From a virus: 42,358 nt of DNA. Of the stretch, positions 22,665 through 31,290 are shown piece after piece. The DNA is taken from the IMG/VR virus record IMGVR_UViG_3300037264_006454, positions 1 through 42,358 of that record; one strand, given 5' to 3'. The position numbers and the translations under genes are program-made. The notes under the pieces are model-generated. The model ran no database searches. It worked only from the letters and a program-made list of their open reading frames with translations, and was not told where the DNA came from. How positions within the stretch are numbered: position 1 is the first letter of the stretch; the number at the start of each line of letters is the position of its first letter.

Positions 22665-24619
22665 TAAACGGCTCCAACGTGTGTCGGTGCCTTTCTCTCG
22701 GACTGCGGGCTCATGTCGGTCTGGCCGGCTACGAGCTGCGCATACTGCACTTCTACGGCGTGGCCAATGTCAGGCATCTTGGCCTTGAGTTCGCCAATCG
22801 CACTTCTGGCCTCTTGCGGAGGCAACTCAAAAAGCTTCTTCGCCCACTTCTGAACCCGGAGTTCGATATCCTGGTTCACGTTCTGGCCCTGCATCATACC
22901 CTCTTGGCCGGGCATGATACCGCCTTGCTCTGGAAGGGGCGCGGGGAGGGCTGCTTGCCACCCCTGCTGCTGTGGCTGCTCCTGGCCGGGCATTCCCATC
23001 TGATTGGAGTCCATAGACGCTGGTGGTGGCAGCCTCATCTTCTGCGCCTTCTCCATGGCCGCGGCCTGGGCCTTCTGCGCGAGCTCGTTGATCTTCTTCT
23101 GGTAGTTGAACTGGATGACCTGGGCCTCGCCCTGCGTCCTGGCGCCACCTTTGGCCCGAAGATCGTTGAGGTAGTTTTGAAGGTACGCCTCCTCGATCAT
23201 CTTCTTCACTTCTTGCTCGTAGTCGTACCCAAGCTCAGTGAGCATCGTATGATCGGAAACCTTGAACTGGGCGTTGAGGCCAATGAGCTGCTGGTTCTTC
23301 TGAACGTCGTCGGCCATGCGGAAGTCAGCCATGCGGACGCTGTTCAGATCTGGCAAGTTTTGCCAGACGCGGATCTTGTCCTTGACCCACACGACGAAGT
23401 CGAGAAGCTGCGAGCGGTTCTGGATGAAATCGTTCTCGAGCATGCGCAGAGTGACGCTGCTGCCCGTGAAGTTAAGTCCGGAGAACAACAACTCCTTCTG
23501 GAAACCCATGCCGCCGACGATGGTTTCCGTCAGGTAGTTTAGCTCCGGTGTGAGGAGCATCGCCTTGCCGTCGCCGCCGAGACGGCCGAAGCCAACCGGT
23601 ACGGGGATCACACCCTTGAAGTTGGGGTCACGTCTGTGACGACGGATGATGTTCTCTATCTGCAACCGCCAGTTAGCTAGGTCCGTGTGGATATACGGAT
23701 CCTGCTGAGCGTTGGGCAGCGGGTAGATGATATCGAAAGGAACGATGTGCTCCATGGCAATCGCTTCTTGCGCGCGCCGGAGCGTGTACAAATAGTACAT
23801 GTCCTTCAAGACATGGATGATCAGCGGCTTACCCCAGCCCTGGTCTTGCTCGGCCAGAGTCGGCCGGCGCAGGTGCTTGAAGTTGTCGCTATTGAACCGG
23901 ATCATGCGCCGGTTCTTTAGCGCCTCTAAAACGATTTGGGGGATGTCCTCGACGATATCCTTGTCGCCACGTTGGATGGCGTTCTTCAACTTGTACGGGA
24001 TCGAGTACATGTAGATGCGCCGGCCGGTGTACTCGTTGTACTTGACCTGGATGTTCTCCGGGTTCCAGCGCACGATCCGGATGCCCTTGCGGTCGCGGTA
24101 GGGCACGTCTTTGACGTCGGCTGTGGCGTTGCTGTCGCACTTGGAACACTTCAGGTTGAACTCGTAAGCCGACGTATTGAAGGCCCAGTCGGCGGCGGTG
24201 ATGACCTCGCGGTTTTTGCAGTTCCTGCAGATGAGGAAGCGCGTAAAGGGCAGGTGCATGGAGATGAAAGCGTTACCGTAAGTGTGGTAATCGAGGTTGA
24301 TCTCCATCAACCGCTCTTTGATTTTAAGCTCTTTGTTGAAGATGCCGTCCCACAACTCGCGCTTGCTCTCGTGCTCGTCCTCGAGGATCAGGTCCGTAAT
24401 GGGGTACCGGCTGATTTTGCTGATCGTGCTGCCGATGAGGGGCGAGTTGTAGTAGTAGAACGTGCACCAGCGGAACAGCTCCTTGATAGTCGGAGGCATG
24501 TACTGCTGGGCCAGGTCGAAAAACTGGTTCGGATATCTCTGCCCGGATATGCTTCCGCCCAGCTGAGAGCTGGGGTCCATCTGCACATCCGGTGGATTTT
24601 GCAGCGTAAAGTTAGACAT
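22664..24619 (-). CDS. Portal protein with zinc-ribbon insertion
   Basis: A 651-residue protein with the layout of a tailed-phage portal, the dodecameric ring through which DNA enters and leaves the head. Cues are an N-terminal helix (YMPPTIKELFRWCTFYY), a beta-rich wing, a long central helix region (YYLYTLRRAQEAIAMEHIVPF at about 279-299), and a helical stem with a Gln/Met/Pro-rich C-terminal tail. An unusual insertion carries Cys131, Cys134, Cys158 and Cys161, probably a zinc ribbon in the wing. The gene overlaps its neighbours at both ends. Portal identity is from overall pattern and context, with no catalytic motif to confirm it. Confidence 0.75.
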   Translation of the reverse strand: MSNFTLQNPPDVQMDPSSQLGGSISGQRYPNQFFDLAQQYMPPTIKELFRWCTFYYYNSPLIGSTISKISRYPITDLILEDEHESKRELWDGIFNKELKIKERLMEINLDYHTYGNAFISMHLPFTRFLICRNCKNREVITAADWAFNTSAYEFNLKCSKCDSNATADVKDVPYRDRKGIRIVRWNPENIQVKYNEYTGRRIYMYSIPYKLKNAIQRGDKDIVEDIPQIVLEALKNRRMIRFNSDNFKHLRRPTLAEQDQGWGKPLIIHVLKDMYYLYTLRRAQEAIAMEHIVPFDIIYPLPNAQQDPYIHTDLANWRLQIENIIRRHRRDPNFKGVIPVPVGFGRLGGDGKAMLLTPELNYLTETIVGGMGFQKELLFSGLNFTGSSVTLRMLENDFIQNRSQLLDFVVWVKDKIRVWQNLPDLNSVRMADFRMADDVQKNQQLIGLNAQFKVSDHTMLTELGYDYEQEVKKMIEEAYLQNYLNDLRAKGGARTQGEAQVIQFNYQKKINELAQKAQAAAMEKAQKMRLPPPASMDSNQMGMPGQEQPQQQGWQAALPAPLPEQGGIMPGQEGMMQGQNVNQDIELRVQKWAKKLFELPPQEARSAIGELKAKMPDIGHAVEVQYAQLVAGQTDMSPQSERKAPTHVGAV

Positions 24620-25436
24620 GGTAGCCCAATGGGTATCTGTACTCGGTCTCTGCCTCTAGGTCATTGAGTAACACGGAAACCAGCTCAGGCACAGTAATCA
24701 TCTGGCCGTACCCTATGGCAGGTATCTCCAGCCTTACCAGAGACTTTTGCAGGAGCGGCAGGTTGAACTTGCCGTCTGGACCGGACAGCACCGTGATCAC
24801 GTCCTTGGTTACAACGGACTGCTTACTGTATTGGGGAGGCACCTGGATGATGGCTTTCACCTCGGCATCTGGGACGCGCGCGCCCCGGAGGTCGACCACG
24901 ATTCCTTGGATGGTGCACACCGGGCCTGCAAAATCAATCGCTGCCTTGTAGGCCGACTTCAGGCTCTCCACGCTGAAGCTATCTATAGCGGAGATGGCGT
25001 AAAAATCAGATAGCGACCCGTCAAGATCCTCGTAGCACAGGGCCGTAGCCACATCCTCAGCTGCCTCTACGGTGGCAATGAGCTCGTCCTCGGACTTCTC
25101 CGTGATCAGTCGCGCTGTCAGCGCCAGGTCGCCCAGAGCGGTGCCGCCCGCGATCTCTACCGAGCCAGGGGCCTGTCTTATGTTGGAACGTACGAAGAAC
25201 CTTAGCCCGTCCGCCGACAAATAGGCCTGCCCGTATAGAATGGCCTCGTTGATAAGCTCTACCGGGTCGCCGGCGTCGAACGTAAACGTCTGCAGGGCAC
25301 CGCCGTTAATCTTCAACGAAAGGGTCTTCCCCGCCAGCGCAGGCGCAAGTGGAGCCGAGAAGCCAATGATGCTCCTGTACAGCTTGAACTGTACTACGTC
25401 GCTTCCCGGAGATTGTGCCCACCTGAGCGTGATCAT
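24612..25436 (-). CDS. Virion protein with fibronectin-like and CarboxypepD_reg-like domains (274 aa)
   Basis: 274 residues. The first 25 (ITLRWAQSPGSDVVQFKLYRS) look like the first strands of a fibronectin type III fold. The last 110 form a second beta-sandwich of carboxypeptidase-regulatory type, from CTIQGIVVDLRGARVPDA to GPDGKFNLPLL and EIPAIGYGQMITVPEL. That second domain is clearly related to the C-terminal half of the 191-aa gene at 33456 (CTISGNVVDLGGV, FTVPDL). It sits immediately before the portal gene, overlapping it. A head decoration or neck-fibre role is likely; such domains commonly bind glycans or cell surfaces. Confidence 0.65.
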   Translation of the reverse strand: MITLRWAQSPGSDVVQFKLYRSIIGFSAPLAPALAGKTLSLKINGGALQTFTFDAGDPVELINEAILYGQAYLSADGLRFFVRSNIRQAPGSVEIAGGTALGDLALTARLITEKSEDELIATVEAAEDVATALCYEDLDGSLSDFYAISAIDSFSVESLKSAYKAAIDFAGPVCTIQGIVVDLRGARVPDAEVKAIIQVPPQYSKQSVVTKDVITVLSGPDGKFNLPLLQKSLVRLEIPAIGYGQMITVPELVSVLLNDLEAETEYRYPLGYHV

Positions 25437-25597
25437 CTTACCTTCTTAGAACGAATATTTTTGAAGCCGCGAGCGCTGTGGCCAGTGAGGTTCACGGGCA
25501 GGCCCTTCATGAGCCGCTCGAGCAAGCCGCGCACTGCCTTCTTGGCAGATGGCTTCGCAGCCTCCTTGCAGAACCCCGACCAAAATTTATCGTTCAT
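25433..25597 (-). CDS. Tagged small basic protein (54 aa)
   Basis: A 54-residue, strongly basic protein beginning MNDKFWSGFCKEAAKPS, another copy of the shared tag, then a Lys/Arg-rich helix (AVRGLLERLMKGL) and a basic end. Its stop overlaps the next ATG (ATGA). This is the tag member nearest the portal. Its charge suggests contact with DNA or with the acidic inner surface of a capsid. Confidence 0.65.
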   Translation of the reverse strand: MNDKFWSGFCKEAAKPSAKKAVRGLLERLMKGLPVNLTGHSARGFKNIRSKKVR

Positions 25598-25605
25598 AGT
25601 GCCCT

Positions 25606-25725
25606 CTAAAAGACGACCGTCGGGAAGACCAGATAGTACACATCAAAGAACAGCACTGGCGCCGGCCCTGGTTCTGGGGACAGGGGGCTCACAAACATGG
25701 GTACGCCTGGTCCGATGATGATCAA
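25606..25725 (-). CDS. Small hydrophobic protein, TTG start (39 aa)
   Basis: A 39-codon frame from a TTG that overlaps the stop of the 87-aa gene (TTGA), reading LIIIGPGVPMFVSPLSPEPG then a hydrophobic end (VLFFDVYYLVFPTVVF). An ATG at codon 10 is an alternative start. The gap between neighbours is otherwise empty and coupling is perfect, so I think it is real. Function unknown; it is too Pro-rich for a simple membrane helix. Confidence 0.45.
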   Translation of the reverse strand: MIIIGPGVPMFVSPLSPEPGPAPVLFFDVYYLVFPTVVF

Positions 25726-25985
25726 CTGAACTCCGTTACGGCTTCCCCCGACAAGATGTCGAAGTTGGTTTTATGTTCCATGCGCGTGGTCAGATCCAGG
25801 GTCGACGGGAACAACATCCGTCCCACTTGGCTCATGGCATCCAGCATGCTTCTGAACTTGTTACCCTCAAGGATCATGTCACCCAGGACGACATCGGCGT
25901 CGTCTTTGAACGTTACCGTCATGATGTCGTTTAGCTCGTCGTATACCCAACCCGTTTTGACTATGTCTTGACCAGTGAGGTCCAT
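25722..25985 (-). CDS. Small virion-operon protein (87 aa)
   Basis: 87 residues, MDLTGQDIVKTGWVYDELND at the start, acidic, with a beta-strand pattern (IMTVTFKDDADVVLGDMIL). No family recognised. Start and stop overlap both neighbours (TAATG and TTGA), placing it firmly in the structural operon. Confidence 0.6.
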   Translation of the reverse strand: MDLTGQDIVKTGWVYDELNDIMTVTFKDDADVVLGDMILEGNKFRSMLDAMSQVGRMLFPSTLDLTTRMEHKTNFDILSGEAVTEFS

Positions 25986-26572
25986 TATCCCACCACGAAG
26001 AAGGACTGGTGGCTGGTTCGAACCAACGAGTCCATTTCAATCTCTATGACGACGTAATAATTCGTTCCAGGCACCACCGTAGCTGCGTTCGAGAACAGGT
26101 AGACGCCGTCCGCGTTCGGCGAAGCCAGCGTGTCTGCCCACAGCACTCCACCGGAGCCGTCCTTGATGGTCACGGTGCAGTTGGAGCTGCCGGTGATCCT
26201 GGCCCCATCTTTTTCTGCCCAGGCCAAAAGCTCTTGAATGCTGCCGCCCTGGAGGGTGGTGCTCATCCGGTTGACGTACTGCGCGCCAGCGTCGCCAGCG
26301 TCGCTGACCGCGTATCCGTCTGACACGGTCTCGTAGGGAGCTTCTTCCGTGTAGAGGTTGTCCGTGTAAACTTTGAAAACTGCGTTGTAGCTGCCGCTGG
26401 CCAGGAATGCGTAAGCGCCGAGGTACAGCCCTCCGCCGACGTCATTGAGGTCGATGGTATCGACCAGGCCGCCGACAGAATCCTTGATCAGTGCCCGCGG
26501 CCAAAGACCCGCGGCAGCCGTCTTTAGCTGCAGTTGAAGTGGAGCTGAGATTCCTACTACGGCTTTTATCAT
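25985..26572 (-). CDS. Virion beta-sandwich protein (195 aa)
   Basis: 195 residues. The N-terminal 80 (ISAPLQLQLKTA, ALIKDSVGGLVDTIDL, GLYLGAYAFLASGSYNAVF, KVYTDNLYTEE) form a beta-sandwich that aligns by eye with the N-terminal half of the 191-aa protein at 33456. A helix follows (IQELLAWAEKDG), then a second small strand domain (NCTVTIKDGSGGVLWADTL) resembling domains seen in phage minor tail or head-fibre proteins. Probably a virion accessory or tail protein; exact role unknown. Confidence 0.6.
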   Translation of the reverse strand: MIKAVVGISAPLQLQLKTAAAGLWPRALIKDSVGGLVDTIDLNDVGGGLYLGAYAFLASGSYNAVFKVYTDNLYTEEAPYETVSDGYAVSDAGDAGAQYVNRMSTTLQGGSIQELLAWAEKDGARITGSSNCTVTIKDGSGGVLWADTLASPNADGVYLFSNAATVVPGTNYYVVIEIEMDSLVRTSHQSFFVVG

Positions 26573-26581
26573 GCGCGAACC

Positions 26582-26926
26582 TCAGACATTGTCATACGCC
26601 TTCACCCAAGCCGAGCACCGTTTATCTACGAGAGAGTTATTGTTCCTTTGGATGCGTAAGAACTTGGTACCGTCACCAGTTCGCTCCATCTTCAAATTGA
26701 ACTCGTAGGTTCCACCGGTCACTGAGATGACCGCTAGCTCTTCAAACCCCACACCCGGGTTCCCCCACCGAAGTATGTAGTAGCTTGACTTGTTGTCACC
26801 GAGGTTGATGTCGGCAGCGCCGAACTTTGAAATGGTCAGTTTTTTACCGGCGGGGATCGCAGCTCCGTCCACGTTGTCGTTGCTTAGTGCAGTCAGCGTG
26901 TTCAGTTTTGTTATGTCTCTGTTCAT
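26582..26926 (-). CDS. Small structural-type protein (114 aa)
   Basis: 114 residues, beta-rich, starting MNRDITKLNTLTALSNDNVD, with an alternating strand pattern (KKLTISKFGAADINLG, SYYILRWG, TYEFNLKMERTGDG). No family recognised. ACAGGGATAAAAA precedes the ATG. It resembles small decoration or fibre-associated proteins, and lies just after another protein of similar size and style (26930-27253). Confidence 0.55.
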   Translation of the reverse strand: MNRDITKLNTLTALSNDNVDGAAIPAGKKLTISKFGAADINLGDNKSSYYILRWGNPGVGFEELAVISVTGGTYEFNLKMERTGDGTKFLRIQRNNNSLVDKRCSAWVKAYDNV

Positions 26927-26929
26927 TTT

Positions 26930-27253
26930 TTATCCCTGTGTTCCCATGAAATAGGCGCCGAGAGACTGCGGCAGAGAGGAGTTGTTTACTAAAACTGTCC
27001 TTATTATCTTGACCCCGTTCCCAGTGTATTCGCCTATCGCGTTTTGGACGGTGTCTCCGTGAGTGGTTAGCAGGGTTTTATTTTCACCGACCGGGTCCCA
27101 GACCAACTTGACAAGCGTGTCCTCTATTCCGGCAGCGTTGCCACCGATCTCGTTTAAGTGCAAAGTCTCGCCGTCGGCGATGACGTAGTCATCCTCAAGT
27201 GTCGCGTTTCCCGCTACTTCACGGTAAAACCTGTTTTCTATCCTACCTGTCAT
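26930..27253 (-). CDS. Small structural-type protein (107 aa)
   Basis: 107 residues from the ATG at 27253, chosen because GGAGGAG lies five bases before it. Beta-rich and Asn/Gly-rich (YVIADGETLHLNEIGG, VKLVWDPVGENKTLLTTHGD). It follows the 1344-aa repetitive protein with a two-base gap. It and the 114-aa protein downstream may be paired fibre-cap or attachment subunits; no family recognised. Confidence 0.55.
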   Translation of the reverse strand: MTGRIENRFYREVAGNATLEDDYVIADGETLHLNEIGGNAAGIEDTLVKLVWDPVGENKTLLTTHGDTVQNAIGEYTGNGVKIIRTVLVNNSSLPQSLGAYFMGTQG

Positions 27254-27255
27254 AA

Positions 27256-30200
27256 CTACTCCTCCGTCCACTCGATATCTATGTTGAGACTGGAGCCGGC
27301 CATGGTTGCAGTAGCGTTTAGATTCACAGCCAAAACTTCAGCAGTCCCTCTGAGAATGATCTCTTTGTCGCCGTTGTCTCCGAAGGTCCAAACCTTTTCA
27401 CTCCAGAAGTACTGACCGTTGTTGCCTGGCGCGTCGCCAGTAACCAATAACTTGGTTGATCTGACCGTCCCCACTGTGGTTCCCAGGGTGGGATTTGCTG
27501 TGTAAGACAGTGCCGTTGCAGACGCTGCGGCATCGTTGGAGTCATTGGGGACAGCCGTGACAGCGGCCGATGTACCGCCGGTGTCCGCCGTGGAGCGCTT
27601 GATCAATAGTATGGCCTGGTCGTTCGAGGTAGTCTGCGTTCCAGAAAACGATACCTTCTTGATTCGTACTGTTCGCGACGCGCTGCCAGTGATGGTGAAA
27701 ACATCAGTGGGAGTAGCTGCTGCCGTTAGCCCATTTACAGCCGCTGAGTAAGTGACCGCGGGGGATCCAGCTGCGTACACCGGAACTACGGTGTTGTTTG
27801 ACGCGATCGCAACCCGTTGTACACCAGCGCCGACGACACCGTTTCCGGTAGAGACTGCGGTCCCCGCTATCGTACTCGTGTCAACGCGGAGCGAGCCCGC
27901 AGTCGTCAGAGACAGCGGGCTCGTCTGCGCCGTCGTGTAAGAAGGCGCTGCCGTAGTCACCGCGCCCTGAGTGAGCGGTCCGGACTGCCCCGAGGTCGTC
28001 GACGCCTGCGCTACGCCAGTCACAAACGGAGTGTTGTCACTGGCAATGGTCACTCGTTGAGAGCCGGTGCCGGTCACGCCGTTACCCATCAGCGGGGTAA
28101 CACTGTTGATCTGCGAGACACTGGCGTTCACTGAAAAGGCGGTGTTGTCCGAGGCAATTGCCACACGCTGGACGCCGGCGTCAACCACGCCGTTACCGGT
28201 AGAAGTCGTGGTGCCTGCAATGGTTGTTACGTCTGTACGCAACCCACCCGTTGTAGTCAGAGACAGCGGACTCGTCTGTGCGGTCGTGTACGAAGGCGCT
28301 GCCGTGGTAACTGCCCCTTGCGTTAGCGGACCAGATTGACCATTGGTAGTAGATCCTTGTGTCAGGGTCAGCTTGGCCAGCGACGCCTCAGTAGAAGCAC
28401 CTGACGGAAGGCTGATGGACCCGGAGATATTGTTGATGTTCCAGGTACCGGCCTGGTTCGCGTTCACAGAAAAGGCGGTATTGTTCGAGGCGACTGTCAC
28501 CCTCAGCGATCCAGTACCAGTCGTACCGTTACCCATCAGAGGCGTTACGTCGTTAATCTGGGCGATGTTGGCTGGCTGGGTAGTTGTGCCAGTCGTGTCA
28601 ACACGGAGCGGGTTGGCTGGTGTGCCGAGCACGCTTGTGCCGTCCGTGACTTTCACTGGCCACGAGTTGCCAATGGTGTTCGGATCGCCCTGAGTTACAC
28701 TGGTGACGCTCACGGTAGCGAGTGTTTTCAGATTGCCGTTTACGTCGACCTGGAGTCCAACCTGCTGTCCGTTGGCCAAGACTGGCGCCGAAGTACGGTA
28801 GACGCCACCGATCAAGGCAGAGTTAATAGCCGCGGTGCCTGGAGAGACCGGCCCGTCAGTGGGGCTAGCAGCCGTCCAGGATCCGCCTTGGTTGGCAGTC
28901 ACGGTACCGGAGATGGGCTGGGTTACAGCCGAGCCATCCACTCGCAAAGCGCCCGCAGTCGTCAGAGACAGCGGGCTCGTCTGCGCCGTCGTGTAAGAAG
29001 GCGCTGCCGTAGTCACCGCGCCCTGAGTGAGCACACCAGATTGGCCAGCCGTCGTGGATCCCTGGGCCAGCGGTAGCTTGACCAAGCTGGCTTCAGTGGC
29101 TGCTCCGGTGGGTAGAGAAACGGTGCCGGTGATGTTGTTGATGTTCCAAGTACCAGACTGCGCCGCGGTAACAGAGTCGCTACCAGACGAGAGCGTCCAA
29201 GTCCTGCCTACTGACCAGACCCCGGTCTGCGCCGCGGACACGGAATCAGTCCCAAAGGCCAGCGGGGCATTTAGTAGCCGACCGCTAGAGTCCAACTGAA
29301 GGTCCCCGCGCTGGCCAGTAGTCAGCGTCGGAAGCGAGGTGTTGTAAACACCGCCAACCTTAACCGGGTTGCCTACGTCAGTGGATCCGCTGGCGGTGTT
29401 GCCCGTAGCCACGGCCCAGACCGCGGCTGTTCCAACCGAAGCGCCGAGCGTTGCTGCGACTGTGCCAGACGTGTAGGAAGAGGCCCGCAGACGAGCGCAC
29501 TGCGCCCCTGCCACGCTCATTACCCAGGGGTCGTCGTTCTTACTGAAGCCCCATGAGGTGACGTAGAGCGACTCATTGGTGGCCGTGTCAAAGGAAGCCG
29601 TTTGATACCAAAGCACGGTCCCCGGGCTGCTCGAGCAGAGTGGATCATAGGACACGTCCTGGGTCATGACCGCTGACCAGGTGCCGTGCGTTTCAAAGGC
29701 AAGGGTGGTGAACCCGGCCACCGTAAGTTGAATCGTGGACCCGCCCCCGCAACCAAACCCGCTGGGGCAGCTTGCAGTGATCATCCCAGCTGCGGTGTTG
29801 TTCGTTGGGGGCGTGGACGTGACCGAGATGGGCGAGTTCGGGGAAATAGCAACAACCAGGGACGGGTCGGCCGTGGTCGGCGCTGTCACCGCACCCTTGA
29901 TAGCGGGCGAGTTCGTCCCGTCCGTAATCTTAACTGGCCAGGCGTTGCCGATCGTATTGGGGGTGCCCTGGCCAGCAGTCCAGATCCCGGACTGTACCGC
30001 GCTGACCGAGTCAGACCCACTGGACAGCGTCCATGTTCTGCCCGTTGTGAATGTGCCAGACTGGCTTACGGACCACGGCGGGCTTCCCTGAAGGGCCGTC
30101 ACCGTTCCGGACACCGGCTGCGTGGCCTGGAAGAAGGTGCCAGTGACCGGTATCGAGGACTGGTCTGAGGAGATGACCACCGGGGCGCTGGTGGCCATGC

Positions 30201-31290
30201 TCTTTTGACCGAGCGAGTTAAATTTTGCGTTCAGGCCGGACAGCGTTGACTCGAGTGCGAGGCTGCCGGTGGTACCAATGTTAGCCGTCACCGTTCCGGA
30301 CACCGGCTGCGTGCCGGGAAAGTTGGAGACGGTGATGCTTCCGGAGTCCACTACCGTGTGCAGGTTCGTACCGGTTGCCTGCCCTACTGTGAAAGTGCCG
30401 CTGCCGGCGTTGGCCGTGACTGCGCCGCCCACGATCCAGGGACTCGTAGACTGGGTAACGGCCTGGGTAGCGGGGAAGTTGCCGACGCTAACCGAGTCAG
30501 TACCACTCGAGAGTGTCCACGTTCGGCCGGTCGACCAAACACCTGATTGCGCCACCGTCCACGGGGCGCCACCTTGCATGACTGTCCAGGTTCCGGACTG
30601 CGCCGCGGCCACTGTGCCAGAAACTGGCTGGGTAGCCTGGAAGAAGGTACCAGATACGGGTACGGTCTGGTTTGAGGCGATGTTGACCGCGACGGATCCA
30701 GTGATCAGCTGGGCGCCGAGCGCTGCCGGGAGCTTCCCAGAGATCGTCGAAAGAGTAGTGTTCCCAGTGGTCTGGAGAGCGGACGTAGCTGCACCAGTGG
30801 GGAGTGGTAAAGACACCGCACTCACAGCCTGCGTCGCGGGAAAGTTGGTGACCCCCACGCTTCCGGAGATCGGTCCCGAAATGGAAACCGAGCCAGAGAT
30901 GGGCACCGCTGTCTGATTCGAAGAAATGACCACCGGGACGGAGTTGGCCATCGTCTGCTGGCCATTGAGAATGTCCGCTCCGGAAGCGTCGTGGATGTCG
31001 ACGTTCAAGCTGCCGCCACCGGCGCCGACCATCTGAGACCAGTTGGTGGTCAGACCGACGTCTTGCTTGGCGTACAAGTTTCCGTTCGAGGACAGTAGCA
31101 ACGACCCCTTTGGCCCATCGGTGGCAGTGACCGTCGGGTCTTGGGTGCCAGTGAGGACGAAGGCCTTGTCATTGATGTTCAGGTGGTTGAGTAGAACCTT
31201 GGCCTTGTCGCCCTGGTAGATGACCGGGCTATTGGCGGCCTGCAAAGAGAGCGAAAAAACAGTCAGTAGCAGCGTGAGAATTTTACCCAT
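27256..31290 (-). CDS. Giant repetitive tail-fibre/adhesin-like protein with signal peptide (1344 aa)
   Basis: 1344 residues from the ATG at 31290; the longer frame start at 31386 lies inside the previous gene. Residues 1-20 (MGKILTLLLTVFSLSLQAA) look exactly like a Sec signal peptide, which is unusual for a phage tail protein. Residues about 20-90 form a head domain (GPKGSLLLSSNGNLYAKQD). Most of the rest is short Ser/Thr/Gly/Val beta repeats of the SGTVTAN, SGTWNIN and SLPTGAATEASL types, including three copies of a GQSGxLTQGAVTTAAPSY block. The last 180 residues form a different, cap-like beta domain. No cleavage or catalytic motif was seen. It could be a long fibre that binds the host, or a phage-encoded surface adhesin exported by the host. 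Confidence 0.75.
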   Translation of the reverse strand: MGKILTLLLTVFSLSLQAANSPVIYQGDKAKVLLNHLNINDKAFVLTGTQDPTVTATDGPKGSLLLSSNGNLYAKQDVGLTTNWSQMVGAGGGSLNVDIHDASGADILNGQQTMANSVPVVISSNQTAVPISGSVSISGPISGSVGVTNFPATQAVSAVSLPLPTGAATSALQTTGNTTLSTISGKLPAALGAQLITGSVAVNIASNQTVPVSGTFFQATQPVSGTVAAAQSGTWTVMQGGAPWTVAQSGVWSTGRTWTLSSGTDSVSVGNFPATQAVTQSTSPWIVGGAVTANAGSGTFTVGQATGTNLHTVVDSGSITVSNFPGTQPVSGTVTANIGTTGSLALESTLSGLNAKFNSLGQKSMATSAPVVISSDQSSIPVTGTFFQATQPVSGTVTALQGSPPWSVSQSGTFTTGRTWTLSSGSDSVSAVQSGIWTAGQGTPNTIGNAWPVKITDGTNSPAIKGAVTAPTTADPSLVVAISPNSPISVTSTPPTNNTAAGMITASCPSGFGCGGGSTIQLTVAGFTTLAFETHGTWSAVMTQDVSYDPLCSSSPGTVLWYQTASFDTATNESLYVTSWGFSKNDDPWVMSVAGAQCARLRASSYTSGTVAATLGASVGTAAVWAVATGNTASGSTDVGNPVKVGGVYNTSLPTLTTGQRGDLQLDSSGRLLNAPLAFGTDSVSAAQTGVWSVGRTWTLSSGSDSVTAAQSGTWNINNITGTVSLPTGAATEASLVKLPLAQGSTTAGQSGVLTQGAVTTAAPSYTTAQTSPLSLTTAGALRVDGSAVTQPISGTVTANQGGSWTAASPTDGPVSPGTAAINSALIGGVYRTSAPVLANGQQVGLQVDVNGNLKTLATVSVTSVTQGDPNTIGNSWPVKVTDGTSVLGTPANPLRVDTTGTTTQPANIAQINDVTPLMGNGTTGTGSLRVTVASNNTAFSVNANQAGTWNINNISGSISLPSGASTEASLAKLTLTQGSTTNGQSGPLTQGAVTTAAPSYTTAQTSPLSLTTTGGLRTDVTTIAGTTTSTGNGVVDAGVQRVAIASDNTAFSVNASVSQINSVTPLMGNGVTGTGSQRVTIASDNTPFVTGVAQASTTSGQSGPLTQGAVTTAAPSYTTAQTSPLSLTTAGSLRVDTSTIAGTAVSTGNGVVGAGVQRVAIASNNTVVPVYAAGSPAVTYSAAVNGLTAAATPTDVFTITGSASRTVRIKKVSFSGTQTTSNDQAILLIKRSTADTGGTSAAVTAVPNDSNDAAASATALSYTANPTLGTTVGTVRSTKLLVTGDAPGNNGQYFWSEKVWTFGDNGDKEIILRGTAEVLAVNLNATATMAGSSLNIDIEWTEE
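27895..27976 (-). repeat. 82-bp direct repeat copy 1 within the 1344-aa gene
   Basis: Identical base for base to 28951-29032. It encodes one copy of the LTQGAVTTAAPSYTTAQTSP block. A third, diverged copy lies at about 28254-28335. Exact identity at DNA level points to recent duplication or gene conversion. Confidence 0.9.
28951..29032 (-). repeat. 82-bp direct repeat copy 2 within the 1344-aa gene
   Basis: Exact partner of 27895-27976, about 1 kb apart and in the same orientation. Recombination between the two would delete or duplicate whole protein repeats in frame, since the spacing of 1056 bases is a multiple of three. Confidence 0.9.
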
